A stretch of DNA of 64,000 nt from contig JANQLK010000057.1 of NCBI GenBank assembly GCA_028280615.1, forward strand, positions 168,798-232,797, given 5' to 3'. The stretch comes from Woeseiaceae bacterium (lineage in GTDB: Bacteria > Pseudomonadota > Gammaproteobacteria > Steroidobacterales > Woeseiaceae). The translations under genes and the position numbers were made by a program. The notes beneath the pieces are model-generated. The model had not been told where the DNA came from and made no database searches. It saw nothing but the letters and a program-made list of their open reading frames with translations. Below, in pieces: positions 18,338 to 25,803 of this stretch (its first letter is position 1; each line of letters opens with the position of its first letter).

Positions 18338-19407
18338 CCCGTCCGCCTCGCGGCACCCGCCGAGCACGCCGACCGGAAACGCTCGAGCGTCGCATCGAGC
18401 GGCTGATTCGCGACGGTCTCGAGCATGTGCCGGGCGCGCCGTTCGCTGCGCAGGATGTAGCTGCGATTCTCCGGGTACAGCGCCGACCGCCAGTGCGCGA
18501 TCATCACGGTCGTCAGGTGTCGTGACAGGATGAGGTCGGGGAGCAACATGACCTCCTCGTCTTCGAGCGGCGCGACGGCCGCGTAGGCGGCGAGGAATTC
18601 GACGACGGCGGCGAACGGATCGCCCTCGACCCGGCACAGGTAGGCGGCGGCGACCGCCACGTCGTTGACCCGCTCGGAGCGGACCGCGTCGCCGAAGTCG
18701 ATGACGCCGGCGACCTGCCCCGCGTCGTCGACGAGCACGTTGCTCGGGTTCATGTCGTTGTGCACGACCTGCCGCGCGAGAGCTGCAAGCCGCGGCTCGA
18801 CGCTTGCGCGAAATCGATCGATACGCCGCTCGCAGGCGGCACGCAGCGCGGCATCGTCGACGTGCGGCAATAGCTCGCCGAGCGCCGCGGCGTTGTGGAT
18901 GTCCCACGGCAGCGCGTAGTCGGCCGAGGGGTGATCGAAGTCCTCGAGCAGCCGCCCGAGCCGCGCGAGGATGCCGCCGGTTTGCGCTGCGACGCTGGTC
19001 CCGCCCGTCGCCTCGTCGAGCGGCGTGCCGTCGAGCCAGGTAAGGAGCCTGACGCGATGTACGTCGCCCGACGCCGTGACGGTCTCGAACAGGTGCTCGC
19101 CGTCCCGCGTCGGGACGACGCGCGGCGCGGGGAAAGCCGAATCGACGTCTGCCAGGTGCATGAGCAAACGGTTCTGGAAGTCCGTGACGCCGGCTTCCTC
19201 GGACGCGTTGGCGAACTTGAGCAGGTAGCGGCGGGCGTCGGCAGTCTCAACGAGGAAGTTCAGGTCGCGCTCGCCCGGCAGACGCGACAGCCGGCCGCTG
19301 AGCGCATAGCGCGTCGCCAGGAGTTCGGCTGCCTGGCCGGCCTCGATGACGGGCACCGGCGTGCCCAGCGTACGGAACATCGGATGGCTCACTGGGTTTT
19401 GCGACAC
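18334..19407 (-). CDS. APH-fold small-molecule kinase (hydroxylysine/aminoalcohol kinase-like)
   Basis: 357 residues from GTG 19407, preceded by GGAAG; ATG 19380 is an alternative. The protein kinase-like fold of the aminoglycoside phosphotransferase family is shown by RDLNFLVETADARRYLLKFA, the Brenner motif HNDMNPSNVLVDDAG with the catalytic Asp and Asn, and VIDFGDAVRSERVNDVAVAA with the metal-binding Asp. It resembles hydroxylysine kinase (HYKK) more than drug-resistance enzymes. Translation is coupled to the phospho-lyase-like gene. The inferred route is phosphorylation of an amino alcohol or hydroxyamino acid followed by elimination of phosphate. Confidence 0.85.
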   Translation of the reverse strand: MSQNPVSHPMFRTLGTPVPVIEAGQAAELLATRYALSGRLSRLPGERDLNFLVETADARRYLLKFANASEEAGVTDFQNRLLMHLADVDSAFPAPRVVPTRDGEHLFETVTASGDVHRVRLLTWLDGTPLDEATGGTSVAAQTGGILARLGRLLEDFDHPSADYALPWDIHNAAALGELLPHVDDAALRAACERRIDRFRASVEPRLAALARQVVHNDMNPSNVLVDDAGQVAGVIDFGDAVRSERVNDVAVAAAYLCRVEGDPFAAVVEFLAAYAAVAPLEDEEVMLLPDLILSRHLTTVMIAHWRSALYPENRSYILRSERRARHMLETVANQPLDATLERFRSACSAGAARRTG

Positions 19408-19493
19408 TGGTTCTTCCCGCCAACGGGCTGAATCAGGTGCCACGATGACCTGCCGCGGCCGCGCGTGCAAGGCGGATGCCGACAGTGGCGCGA

Positions 19494-20351
19494 CTATTGA
19501 TCGAACAAGGAGCGAAATATGAACGTGATGCCCTCGAGTTCGCCGTTGCTGCTTCGCCGGTAGCCCAGGCCCAGACGCTCGAACTCGAAGCGGCCGAGCC
19601 TGAGTATCGGTCCGCCGCTTCGCGTAAACGCGAACCCGAGCTCCCACTCGTCGCTGATCGGCCGTCCGGCCTGGCGCCCGAGATCGAAGTCGAGATCGTT
19701 GGCGTAGGTCGTGTAGGCAAGGTGCCAGTGAAGCTTCAGCCGGCGCTCGGGCTTGCCGACCGGGTAATCGAATGCGAGCGCCGCCATGAGCGGCCACAGA
19801 TTGTCCGACGGGCCGGAGTCCGGCGTGTAGCCGACGAAACCCGCCAGGTTGAGGATGTGCCAGTCGAGCGCGCCGGCCTCGAAGCTCGCGCGGCTTCTGA
19901 GCACGGTCGAGTACGTCCACGCCGACTCGCTGCCGTCGAGCGCGCTGCCGTAGCCGATCGAGGCCTGCGGCTTCAGGCTCCAGCGCCGGTTCACGGGTAT
20001 TTCGATCGAGTAGGAGGGGTTCAGGCTCATGAACGCGACATTGTCGAGGTCGACAATGCCGAGGGGATCGTCCAGCTCGAAGCGATTCAGGCCGAGCAGC
20101 ACGGGCAAGCGCCACTCCGTCCGCATGCGCCGCGTGCCGTCGTCATCGATACCGGCTTCCGCGCCCCGCCAGCGCCTGGTCGCCTGAAGGACGAAAACGT
20201 CACTGTCCTCGCCGATGCTGTACCAGCCCGTGCCGAAGTAATTGGCGTAGGCCCAGTGGATGTTGCCGCGACCTCCATCCACGGCCATCTGCGCCGCGAC
20301 CGGCGCAAACGGAAGCATCGACGACAGCAGACAGACCAAGGCCCGTGTCAT
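19494..20351 (-). CDS. Predicted outer-membrane beta-barrel protein
   Basis: 285 residues from ATG 20351 (MTRALVCLLSSMLPFAPVAA, cleavage probably after AAQ). The mature part alternates amphipathic strands rich in Trp, Tyr and Gly (NIHWAYANYFGTGWYSIGED, LNPSYSIEIPVNRRWSLKPQ, ILRLGRFEFERLGLGYRRSS) and ends with ITFIFRSLFDQ, a hydrophobic final strand. I know no specific family with certainty; it resembles solitary autotransporter-like barrels. It starts 16 bp after the DUF3604 gene, so the two are very likely cotranscribed and may act together at the cell surface. Confidence 0.75.
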   Translation of the reverse strand: MTRALVCLLSSMLPFAPVAAQMAVDGGRGNIHWAYANYFGTGWYSIGEDSDVFVLQATRRWRGAEAGIDDDGTRRMRTEWRLPVLLGLNRFELDDPLGIVDLDNVAFMSLNPSYSIEIPVNRRWSLKPQASIGYGSALDGSESAWTYSTVLRSRASFEAGALDWHILNLAGFVGYTPDSGPSDNLWPLMAALAFDYPVGKPERRLKLHWHLAYTTYANDLDFDLGRQAGRPISDEWELGFAFTRSGGPILRLGRFEFERLGLGYRRSSNGELEGITFIFRSLFDQ

Positions 20352-20367
20352 CGGCGACGGATGCGGT

Positions 20368-22284
20368 CTAGGGCGTGTACCAGATCGGCGACGTATAGGC
20401 GCGCTCCTGATGTGACAGCGGCACGTCCGCAAGCATCGTCATGCCGAAGTACGCCTGATCGTGCGCTTGCCAGGTCGGTGTCGGAATCTCGAGAACTCTT
20501 ACGTAGTAGACCGCCGGCAGTGCCGGATCGAAGTCCGGGTCGGTCCAGGCAACACGCATCTCTGCATCGCCGATGTTATTCAGGAACGTTGCATTCTCTT
20601 CGTCGACCGTGTTGCCAACCGGACCGTCGCAGTTGCCGTCGACGATGCGGCGATCGGCGCAGGCGACATCGTAGATCAGCTCCTGCCGCTCGCCGTTCGC
20701 GTCAACCCAGCCCTTAACGATCTGGATGCGATCGAGATTGCCGGACCACGGATCCTTCGCCGCACCGATCATGAACACGGGCGCCGATTTGTCGCCGCGC
20801 TCGGGCAGGTCGCCGCCCATTGGCACGCCCTTCTCATAGCCGATCGATACGGCGTCCGGCTTGAACACGTCGTCGCTTTCGTATTCCCAGCCGCCGAAGA
20901 AGCGTACGACGATGCGTGTGCCCGTTGTCGCGTAGACTTCCTTGCGACGCATCGCGTTAAAGATGCCCTCGCGCGTGTTTTCGCGTGCCCAGACGGCGGC
21001 CAGGCCCGACGCGAGCGTTTCGTACTCGAAGGTCGATACGCTGTCATCGCCGCTCAGCGCCTTGATGACGTAGTGCTCGTATCGATCCGGCGACGGTTCG
21101 GCCGACGCCATCTTGCCCCAATAGTTTTCTTCGCGCGTCGACGAGAGGCTGGTGTGCGCGTCGGTACTGCCGACCATGCCGAACTTGAATGGATTGACGC
21201 CGATGCGTTGCTGCTCCTGCAAACCAACTTGCAACGCCGTCCGGGCGTACTCCCCCGGCAGCATGTCCGGTGTCTTCACCTGAAAGCCCGCGATGTCGGC
21301 TTTGTCCCAGGTCCCGTAGTCGGCGAACTCGTCATCCGGGGACAGCAGCGGGTGCGCCTCGCCATCTCCCTTGATCTGCGTGACCTCGTAGAGCGGCTCC
21401 CAGCGCATGCGCGTCTCGGCGTACTCACGATTGATGCGTCGGCCATTCAGTCGCTCGGTAGAAAACATGAGCCCATTCGAGAGGTTGCCGTTATGCGCCA
21501 GTGCCAGCGTGCGGCCGCCGGTATTTTCCTCATAGGCTGCCAGGTAGTCCCAGAGATCCTCGGGGTCGTAGGAATCGAACGCGCTGAACGGAAGCACCTG
21601 CGATGCCTTGTCTGCGCCGTCCCGGAAAATGACGACGCGATGCAGATTGCTCGGCTGCTCCATCGTGTTCAGCGAGGTCCACTCGAAGCCGATCAGGGCC
21701 GTGAAATGGCCGGGATCGTTATGCGCTTCGGCAGTCGCTATCTGTCGGTCCCAGACCGTGCGCATGATCTGGGGGCTTTCAAGGAGGTCGGTGTTTTTCG
21801 CGACACCCTCGGCACCCCAGAGCTGGAACGCATCGTAGCCCTTGCCGGCCTTAACGAGGTCGTAGAAGCGTCGGCCCCATTCGAGTTCGAGCAGGTCCGG
21901 GTTGCTCTCGGCGATCATCGGGGCGAGACCCAGGTTCTCCGCATGATCGGCAATGACGACCCAGTCGAGCGGTCGTATCAGTCGCGCCTGCTGACCCGTG
22001 CTCGTCGTTACGGTTTCGCCCTTCGCGAATCGGTAGGCCGTATCCGGCGGAAGCCGGTTGCCGATCATGCCGGCGTCGGTCGAGTAGGAAGAATGCAGGT
22101 GCGTATCGCCCCAGTAGAGCCCTTCGGCAAAGCTGTTCTCACGCGCTGAACGCTCGACGTAAGGCGAGTAGTGAGTCGGTGCATCGTCGACATCCTGAGC
22201 GGTCGGATTGACGCCGGTCTGCGCGGTCGCGAGCGAAGGCGTGATGGCGAGCAGGACGAATGGCAGGCCACGTCTGACGTTCAT
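20368..22284 (-). CDS. DUF3604 family exported protein (PHP-like fold)
   Basis: 638 residues with a cleavable signal peptide (MNVRRGLPFVLLAITPSLA, then TAQ). The family core is present: LYWGDTHLHSSYSTDAGM, with the His pair of a PHP-like metal site, LDWVVIADHAENLGLAPMI, ALIGFEWTSL, LALAHNGNLSNGLMF, FGMVGSTDAHTSLSSTREEN and MRRKEVYATTGTRIVVRFFG. DUF3604 proteins are widespread and uncharacterised; a metal-dependent hydrolase is a reasonable guess. Strong ribosome site GAAGGAGAG upstream. It probably leads the run that continues with the barrel, kinase, lyase and cytochrome genes. Confidence 0.88.
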   Translation of the reverse strand: MNVRRGLPFVLLAITPSLATAQTGVNPTAQDVDDAPTHYSPYVERSARENSFAEGLYWGDTHLHSSYSTDAGMIGNRLPPDTAYRFAKGETVTTSTGQQARLIRPLDWVVIADHAENLGLAPMIAESNPDLLELEWGRRFYDLVKAGKGYDAFQLWGAEGVAKNTDLLESPQIMRTVWDRQIATAEAHNDPGHFTALIGFEWTSLNTMEQPSNLHRVVIFRDGADKASQVLPFSAFDSYDPEDLWDYLAAYEENTGGRTLALAHNGNLSNGLMFSTERLNGRRINREYAETRMRWEPLYEVTQIKGDGEAHPLLSPDDEFADYGTWDKADIAGFQVKTPDMLPGEYARTALQVGLQEQQRIGVNPFKFGMVGSTDAHTSLSSTREENYWGKMASAEPSPDRYEHYVIKALSGDDSVSTFEYETLASGLAAVWARENTREGIFNAMRRKEVYATTGTRIVVRFFGGWEYESDDVFKPDAVSIGYEKGVPMGGDLPERGDKSAPVFMIGAAKDPWSGNLDRIQIVKGWVDANGERQELIYDVACADRRIVDGNCDGPVGNTVDEENATFLNNIGDAEMRVAWTDPDFDPALPAVYYVRVLEIPTPTWQAHDQAYFGMTMLADVPLSHQERAYTSPIWYTP

Positions 22285-22554
22285 TGAACTCTCCTTCGTT
22301 AACAGTCACCGATGCAGCTACGAGATTCCGAAACTTGCGCGCGACGGCGAACTCCCTTTCTGGACAATCCTCAGTCTGACTCCTCCACATTACCAAAATA
22401 CACGGTCCGCCAAGCCGCCACCAGCCGAAGCAGTCCGGCGATGCGGTTGGCGTGTGTGCAAGGTGCCGGCTGGACCGGTAGACTCGCCAATGTCATTGGC
22501 TAGTCCGTGCGCGGCGAACCAGGACGTCGGCCCGTCCCGATGCGGGAGCATAGT

Positions 22555-23973
22555 TTGAAGACGCCCAAGCTCATCGCTTGCACGCTACACTTGGCCCTGT
22601 TGCCGGCGCTGTTCGACCCGCTCCCCGCCCAAGCGCAATACGAAGTCGCCGAGATCCCATTCTACGCCGCGCCCGATGGCACGGCGGCGCTCGGCGGCGG
22701 CCTGCGGCTCGGACAGAGCCTGTATCGCGCCTTCGACAGCAACGACCAGCGGCAGTTCGATCTCGTGCCGCTGTATCTCTACAACGGCAAATACGCGTTT
22801 TTCCGCGGCACGTCGGGCGGCGTGCATCTGTACAAGAACGATCGCTTCCAGCTCAACCTGCTGGGACGCTACCGGTTCCAGAAACTCGATCCCGACCGGA
22901 ACGCGTTCTACGCGGGCATCGAGGAGCGCAGGCAGTCGCTGGATGGCGGCGTAGAGGTCCGCCTTCGCGGCGGTTGGGGCGCGCTGAACGCCAACTACCT
23001 CGTCGATACGCTGGGCCGCCACGAGGGCGAGAGCGCAGAGATCTCGTATCGATTCCGATTCGATCGTGGCCGCTTCTCGTTATCGCCGTTCATAAGCTAC
23101 GGCTGGAATGACGACAGCCTGACGAACTACTACTTCGGCGTCAGCGACGCCGAGGCGCGACCGGATCGTCCGGCCTATTCCCCGGGCGAGTCGAACTGGG
23201 TCGGCTTCGGCATGAACACGACCTGGTGGTTGTCGCCGCGCACCCAGTTCTTCGCGAATATCGGCTTCGGCGGCGTCGACACGGTGGTCAGTTCGAGCCC
23301 GCTCGTCGAGGAAGATACCCAGTCGAGCTTCTTCGCGGGCGGCACCTACTCGTTCGGCAACACGCGTGAACCTACCGACTACATCACGCCCGGGCGGGAA
23401 TCCGAGTGGTCGTGGCGCGCGAACTACGGCTACCAGGCGTCGGGAAACATCGTCGGTGAGATCGACCAGGGCGACTTCAGCGAGAGCGAGTTCGCGGATA
23501 CGCATCTGGGCGGCGTGACGCTGAGCAAGCTCCTGAGCGATGGCCCTCGCGTGGACTTCGTCGGCCGTCTCGCGGCGTTTCGGCACCTCGAGGAGGATGA
23601 GGGCAACGGCAACTTCTGGAGCTACGCGCTCTACGTCATGGCGCGCGGCAAGGGCTACTCGCCCTGGACCGACCGCGAGCTGTTTCGCTACGGTTTCGGA
23701 TTCGGCATGTCCTACGCCGAGAAGGTGCCGATCACCGAGCAGCGCAAGCAGGCGTCCAAGGGCAACAATACATCGAAATTCCTGAACTACCTGGAGCTGC
23801 AGCTCGACCTGCCGCTCAGGAACCTGTTCAAGGCGAGGTCGGTGCGCAATTGCTATGCGGGCGTGACCGTCGTGCACCGCTCGGGCATCTTCGGTACCTC
23901 CGATCTGCTCGGCGACGTCGCCGGGGGTTCGGACTGGATCACGGCACACATCGAGTGCACGGGAGGCATCTGA
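22555..23973 (+). CDS. MipA/OmpV-type outer-membrane protein
   Basis: 472 residues from TTG 22555, chosen because GGGAG lies six bases upstream and because it yields a clean signal peptide (MKTPKLIACTLHLALLPALF ending AQAQ). The longer frame from GTG 22507 adds a basic stretch that does not fit. The mature protein opens with YEVAEIPFYAAPDGTAALGG and continues with barrel strands (FDLVPLYLYNGKYAFFRGTS, FSLSPFISYGWNDDSLTNYY, NWVGFGMNTTWWLSPRTQFF), typical of MipA/OmpV. E. coli MipA interacts with lytic transglycosylase MltA, but whether that holds here is unknown. It is followed after one base by the SYLF gene. Confidence 0.8.
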   Translation: MKTPKLIACTLHLALLPALFDPLPAQAQYEVAEIPFYAAPDGTAALGGGLRLGQSLYRAFDSNDQRQFDLVPLYLYNGKYAFFRGTSGGVHLYKNDRFQLNLLGRYRFQKLDPDRNAFYAGIEERRQSLDGGVEVRLRGGWGALNANYLVDTLGRHEGESAEISYRFRFDRGRFSLSPFISYGWNDDSLTNYYFGVSDAEARPDRPAYSPGESNWVGFGMNTTWWLSPRTQFFANIGFGGVDTVVSSSPLVEEDTQSSFFAGGTYSFGNTREPTDYITPGRESEWSWRANYGYQASGNIVGEIDQGDFSESEFADTHLGGVTLSKLLSDGPRVDFVGRLAAFRHLEEDEGNGNFWSYALYVMARGKGYSPWTDRELFRYGFGFGMSYAEKVPITEQRKQASKGNNTSKFLNYLELQLDLPLRNLFKARSVRNCYAGVTVVHRSGIFGTSDLLGDVAGGSDWITAHIECTGGI

Positions 23974-23974
23974 T

Positions 23975-24520
23975 ATGAACGCTTCACGAGGCCTGGTCCA
24001 GATCGCGGTGACGCTGTTGCTGTCCGTTGCGGCACACGCCGAGTTCGAGCCGGATCCGGCGGTCCGCGTGGAGGTGCGTGCCGCGAAGGCCATCGAGCGC
24101 ATCAAGACCCGCGTGGAGCGCAGTCGTCCGTACTTCGACGATGCCTACGCGATCGCCGTCTGGCCCGGCATCGGCCGCTTCGCCATAGGCTTCGGCGGCG
24201 CCTACGGCAAGGGCGTCGTCATCGAGCAGGGCGAGGCGGTCGGCACGGTCAGCTACTGGCAGATCAGCTCGGGAATCCAGGCCGGCCTCAAGAGCTTCGC
24301 CATGGTCGTGTTCTTCAAGGACAAGGCCGCGCTCGAATCCCTCGAGCGCGGCGAATGGCAGTTCGTCGGCCAGGCGGGCATCGACGTTGCCACCCGCGGT
24401 GTGCACGGTACCCCCGCTTACCATGAGGGCGTCGCGATCATCCCGATGACCAGGCTCGGGCTCATGGGCGAGTTCGCCGCTGCCGGCGTCAAGTACAACT
24501 ACAGGGCCTATTCACGCTAG
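23975..24520 (+). CDS. Exported SYLF (Ysc84) domain protein
   Basis: 181 residues with a signal peptide (VQIAVTLLLSVAAHA). The SYLF/Ysc84 lipid-binding core is visible from FDDAYAIAVWPGIGRFAIGF through GGAYGKGVVIEQG, GTVSYWQISSGIQAGLKSFA, VVFFKDKAAL and WQFVGQAGIDVA. These proteins bind phosphoinositides in eukaryotes; in bacteria the role is unclear, though they are usually periplasmic. The ATG overlaps the region just after the MipA-like stop (TGATATG), so the two form an operon. A strong GC hairpin follows the stop. Confidence 0.87.
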   Translation: MNASRGLVQIAVTLLLSVAAHAEFEPDPAVRVEVRAAKAIERIKTRVERSRPYFDDAYAIAVWPGIGRFAIGFGGAYGKGVVIEQGEAVGTVSYWQISSGIQAGLKSFAMVVFFKDKAALESLERGEWQFVGQAGIDVATRGVHGTPAYHEGVAIIPMTRLGLMGEFAAAGVKYNYRAYSR

Positions 24521-24523
24521 GCG

Positions 24524-24549
24524 GCCCGGGCGGCGAATGCCGCCCGGGC
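24524..24549 (+). terminator. GC-rich hairpin after the SYLF gene
   Basis: Eleven perfect base pairs, GCCCGGGCGGC-type stem with loop GAAT, beginning three bases after the TAG. There is no T-run, so it may be rho-dependent or a transcript-stabilising hairpin. Confidence 0.5.
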
Positions 24550-24621
24550 GCCGTTCGCCGCCTGGAAGCCGTTCGCCGCCTGGAAGCCGTTCGCCGCCTG
24601 GAAGCCGTTGGCCGCCCGGGA
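24550..24621. repeat. 18-bp tandem repeat, four units
   Basis: GCCGTTCGCCGCCTGGAA repeats exactly at 24550, 24568 and 24586; a degenerate fourth unit begins at 24604. It lies in the spacer between convergent genes. An open frame here would encode a PPGSR repeat, but nothing else supports translation. Confidence 0.85.
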
Positions 24622-24637
24622 GCCGTTTCCTGCGCGA

Positions 24638-24832
24638 TCAATCGTCACTGTCGTTGCTGTCGTCGCTCTTTTCCTCTGGCGACGAAGACAGCGCCGTCCA
24701 ATCGGCTTTGCGCCTGGCGATCAGCCTGCGGTTGGGGTTCGGCCGCGACCGGTCCACGAGCTTGTCCGCATGGTCAACGATGCAGTAGCGATCCGCGCCG
24801 CGTTTCGGTTTCGATGAGTTGTGCTCGCACAT
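24638..24832 (-). CDS. Small hydrophilic hypothetical protein
   Basis: 64 residues from ATG 24832, with AGAGG about ten bases upstream. It starts MCEHNSSKPKRGADRYCIVD, is basic in the middle (RSRPNPNRRLIARRKADW) and ends in an acidic tail (SSSPEEKSDDSNDSDD). No known domain. The reading direction and the spacing of 67 bp from the more convincing small gene at 24900-25103 suggest one small operon. It could be a chance frame; support is moderate. Confidence 0.4.
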   Translation of the reverse strand: MCEHNSSKPKRGADRYCIVDHADKLVDRSRPNPNRRLIARRKADWTALSSSPEEKSDDSNDSDD

Positions 24833-24899
24833 GGTTTTCTGGCCTCTGTCTTAAGAAGCGCGAAAACCACGGCGATTTCCTCACCGCGGGCGAAAAAAA

Positions 24900-25103
24900 T
24901 CAGTCCGCCGGCTTTGCCCTGTACTCCGCGACGACCACGGGTGTCGACGAATCGGCCGGATCGAGCCTGCTCTGGCTGTCCGAGTCGTCGCCCCCGCCCA
25001 TCATCGAGGCGGCGACGACCGCACCGGCGATGGCGCCGACGAATCCGCCGCCGGCGGCTGCGGCAGCGTTGAGAAGGGGCGGCGGTTTGCTGACATTGTT
25101 CAT
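24900..25103 (-). CDS. Small single-span membrane protein with glycine zipper
   Basis: 67 residues from ATG 25103, preceded by AGGAGAG at ideal spacing, which is the main reason to accept this short gene. It has one hydrophobic Gly/Ala segment (AAAAAGGGFVGAIAGAVVAA) with GxxxG spacing, then an acidic tail (GGGDDSDSQSRLDPADSSTP) ending VVVAEYRAKPAD. The zipper suggests homo-oligomerisation or association with another membrane helix. Function unknown. It is divergent from the ECF sigma gene, so a shared control region at 25104-25245 is possible. Confidence 0.55.
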   Translation of the reverse strand: MNNVSKPPPLLNAAAAAGGGFVGAIAGAVVAASMMGGGDDSDSQSRLDPADSSTPVVVAEYRAKPAD

Positions 25104-25245
25104 CGAGTCTCTCCTGTAGGGTCTTCGGAAGTCGTGCCCGGGCCAGTCTAGTCACGACGCCGCTGTCCTGCCAGCGGCGTCCGTTTGCGGCGCCGGGATC
25201 GATTTGCTATCAACGAGGCAGCACCGGGTGAAGCGAGGCTTCCGG

Positions 25246-25803
25246 ATGACGAATGGCCCTACCGTCGTGGCACTGCTCGACGACTGGCGCTCCGGCGATC
25301 CCGCGGCGCTCGACCAGCTCATGCCGATCGTTTACGACGATCTCAAGCGTATCGCCGCGCATCACCTGAAGTCCGAACGCAGCGACCATACGCTGCAGCC
25401 GACCGCGCTGGTCAACGAGGCGTTCGTGAGGCTCTCGGGCGCCGACATGACGTTCGAAGACCGCGCCCGCTTTCTCGCGATCGCGGCGAGGACGATGCGT
25501 CGCATACTGACGGACTACGGCCGCGCGCGCATGAGCCAGAAACGCGGCGAGGGCCGGCGCGCGCTGACGCTGCACGAGGAGATGCTGGCGGCCGAACGGC
25601 CGATCGACATCGTCGAGCTCGACGATGCGATCGAGCGGCTCGGACAGATCGACGAACGCAAGGCCGACATTCTCGTGCTGCACTACTTCGGCGGCATGAC
25701 TCACGACGAGATCGCGGAGGCGCTGGACATCTCGCCCGCGACCGTGGATCGCGAGCTCCGGTTTTCCCGCGCATGGCTCGGCAATGAACTCAAAGACGCT
25801 TGA
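25246..25803 (+). CDS. ECF-type sigma factor (kinase-associated subgroup)
   Basis: 185 residues from ATG 25246, with GAGG upstream; an ATG-less extension to 25204 has no ribosome site. Region 2 is LDQLMPIVYDDLKRIAAHHL, then HTLQPTALVNEAFVRL; region 4 is LEQ-type helix-turn-helix ERKADILVLHYFGGMTHDEI followed by AEALDISPATVDRELRFSRA. The HTLQPTALVNEAFVRL signature marks the subgroup that accompanies Ser/Thr kinases instead of a classical anti-sigma factor. Its end overlaps the kinase start by 20 bp, supporting joint control. Confidence 0.9.
   Translation: MTNGPTVVALLDDWRSGDPAALDQLMPIVYDDLKRIAAHHLKSERSDHTLQPTALVNEAFVRLSGADMTFEDRARFLAIAARTMRRILTDYGRARMSQKRGEGRRALTLHEEMLAAERPIDIVELDDAIERLGQIDERKADILVLHYFGGMTHDEIAEALDISPATVDRELRFSRAWLGNELKDA

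Noticed and set aside
22285..22554. Riboswitch before the MipA-like gene
   Set aside because: I see no recognisable aptamer core in the 270 bp; only ordinary spacer sequence.
24550..24621. CRISPR array
   Set aside because: The 18-bp units are contiguous without spacers, and no cas genes are in the window.
24537..24788. Open frame encoding a PPGSR repeat protein
   Set aside because: It reads across the 18-bp tandem repeat and has no ribosome site; the repeat alone explains the pattern.
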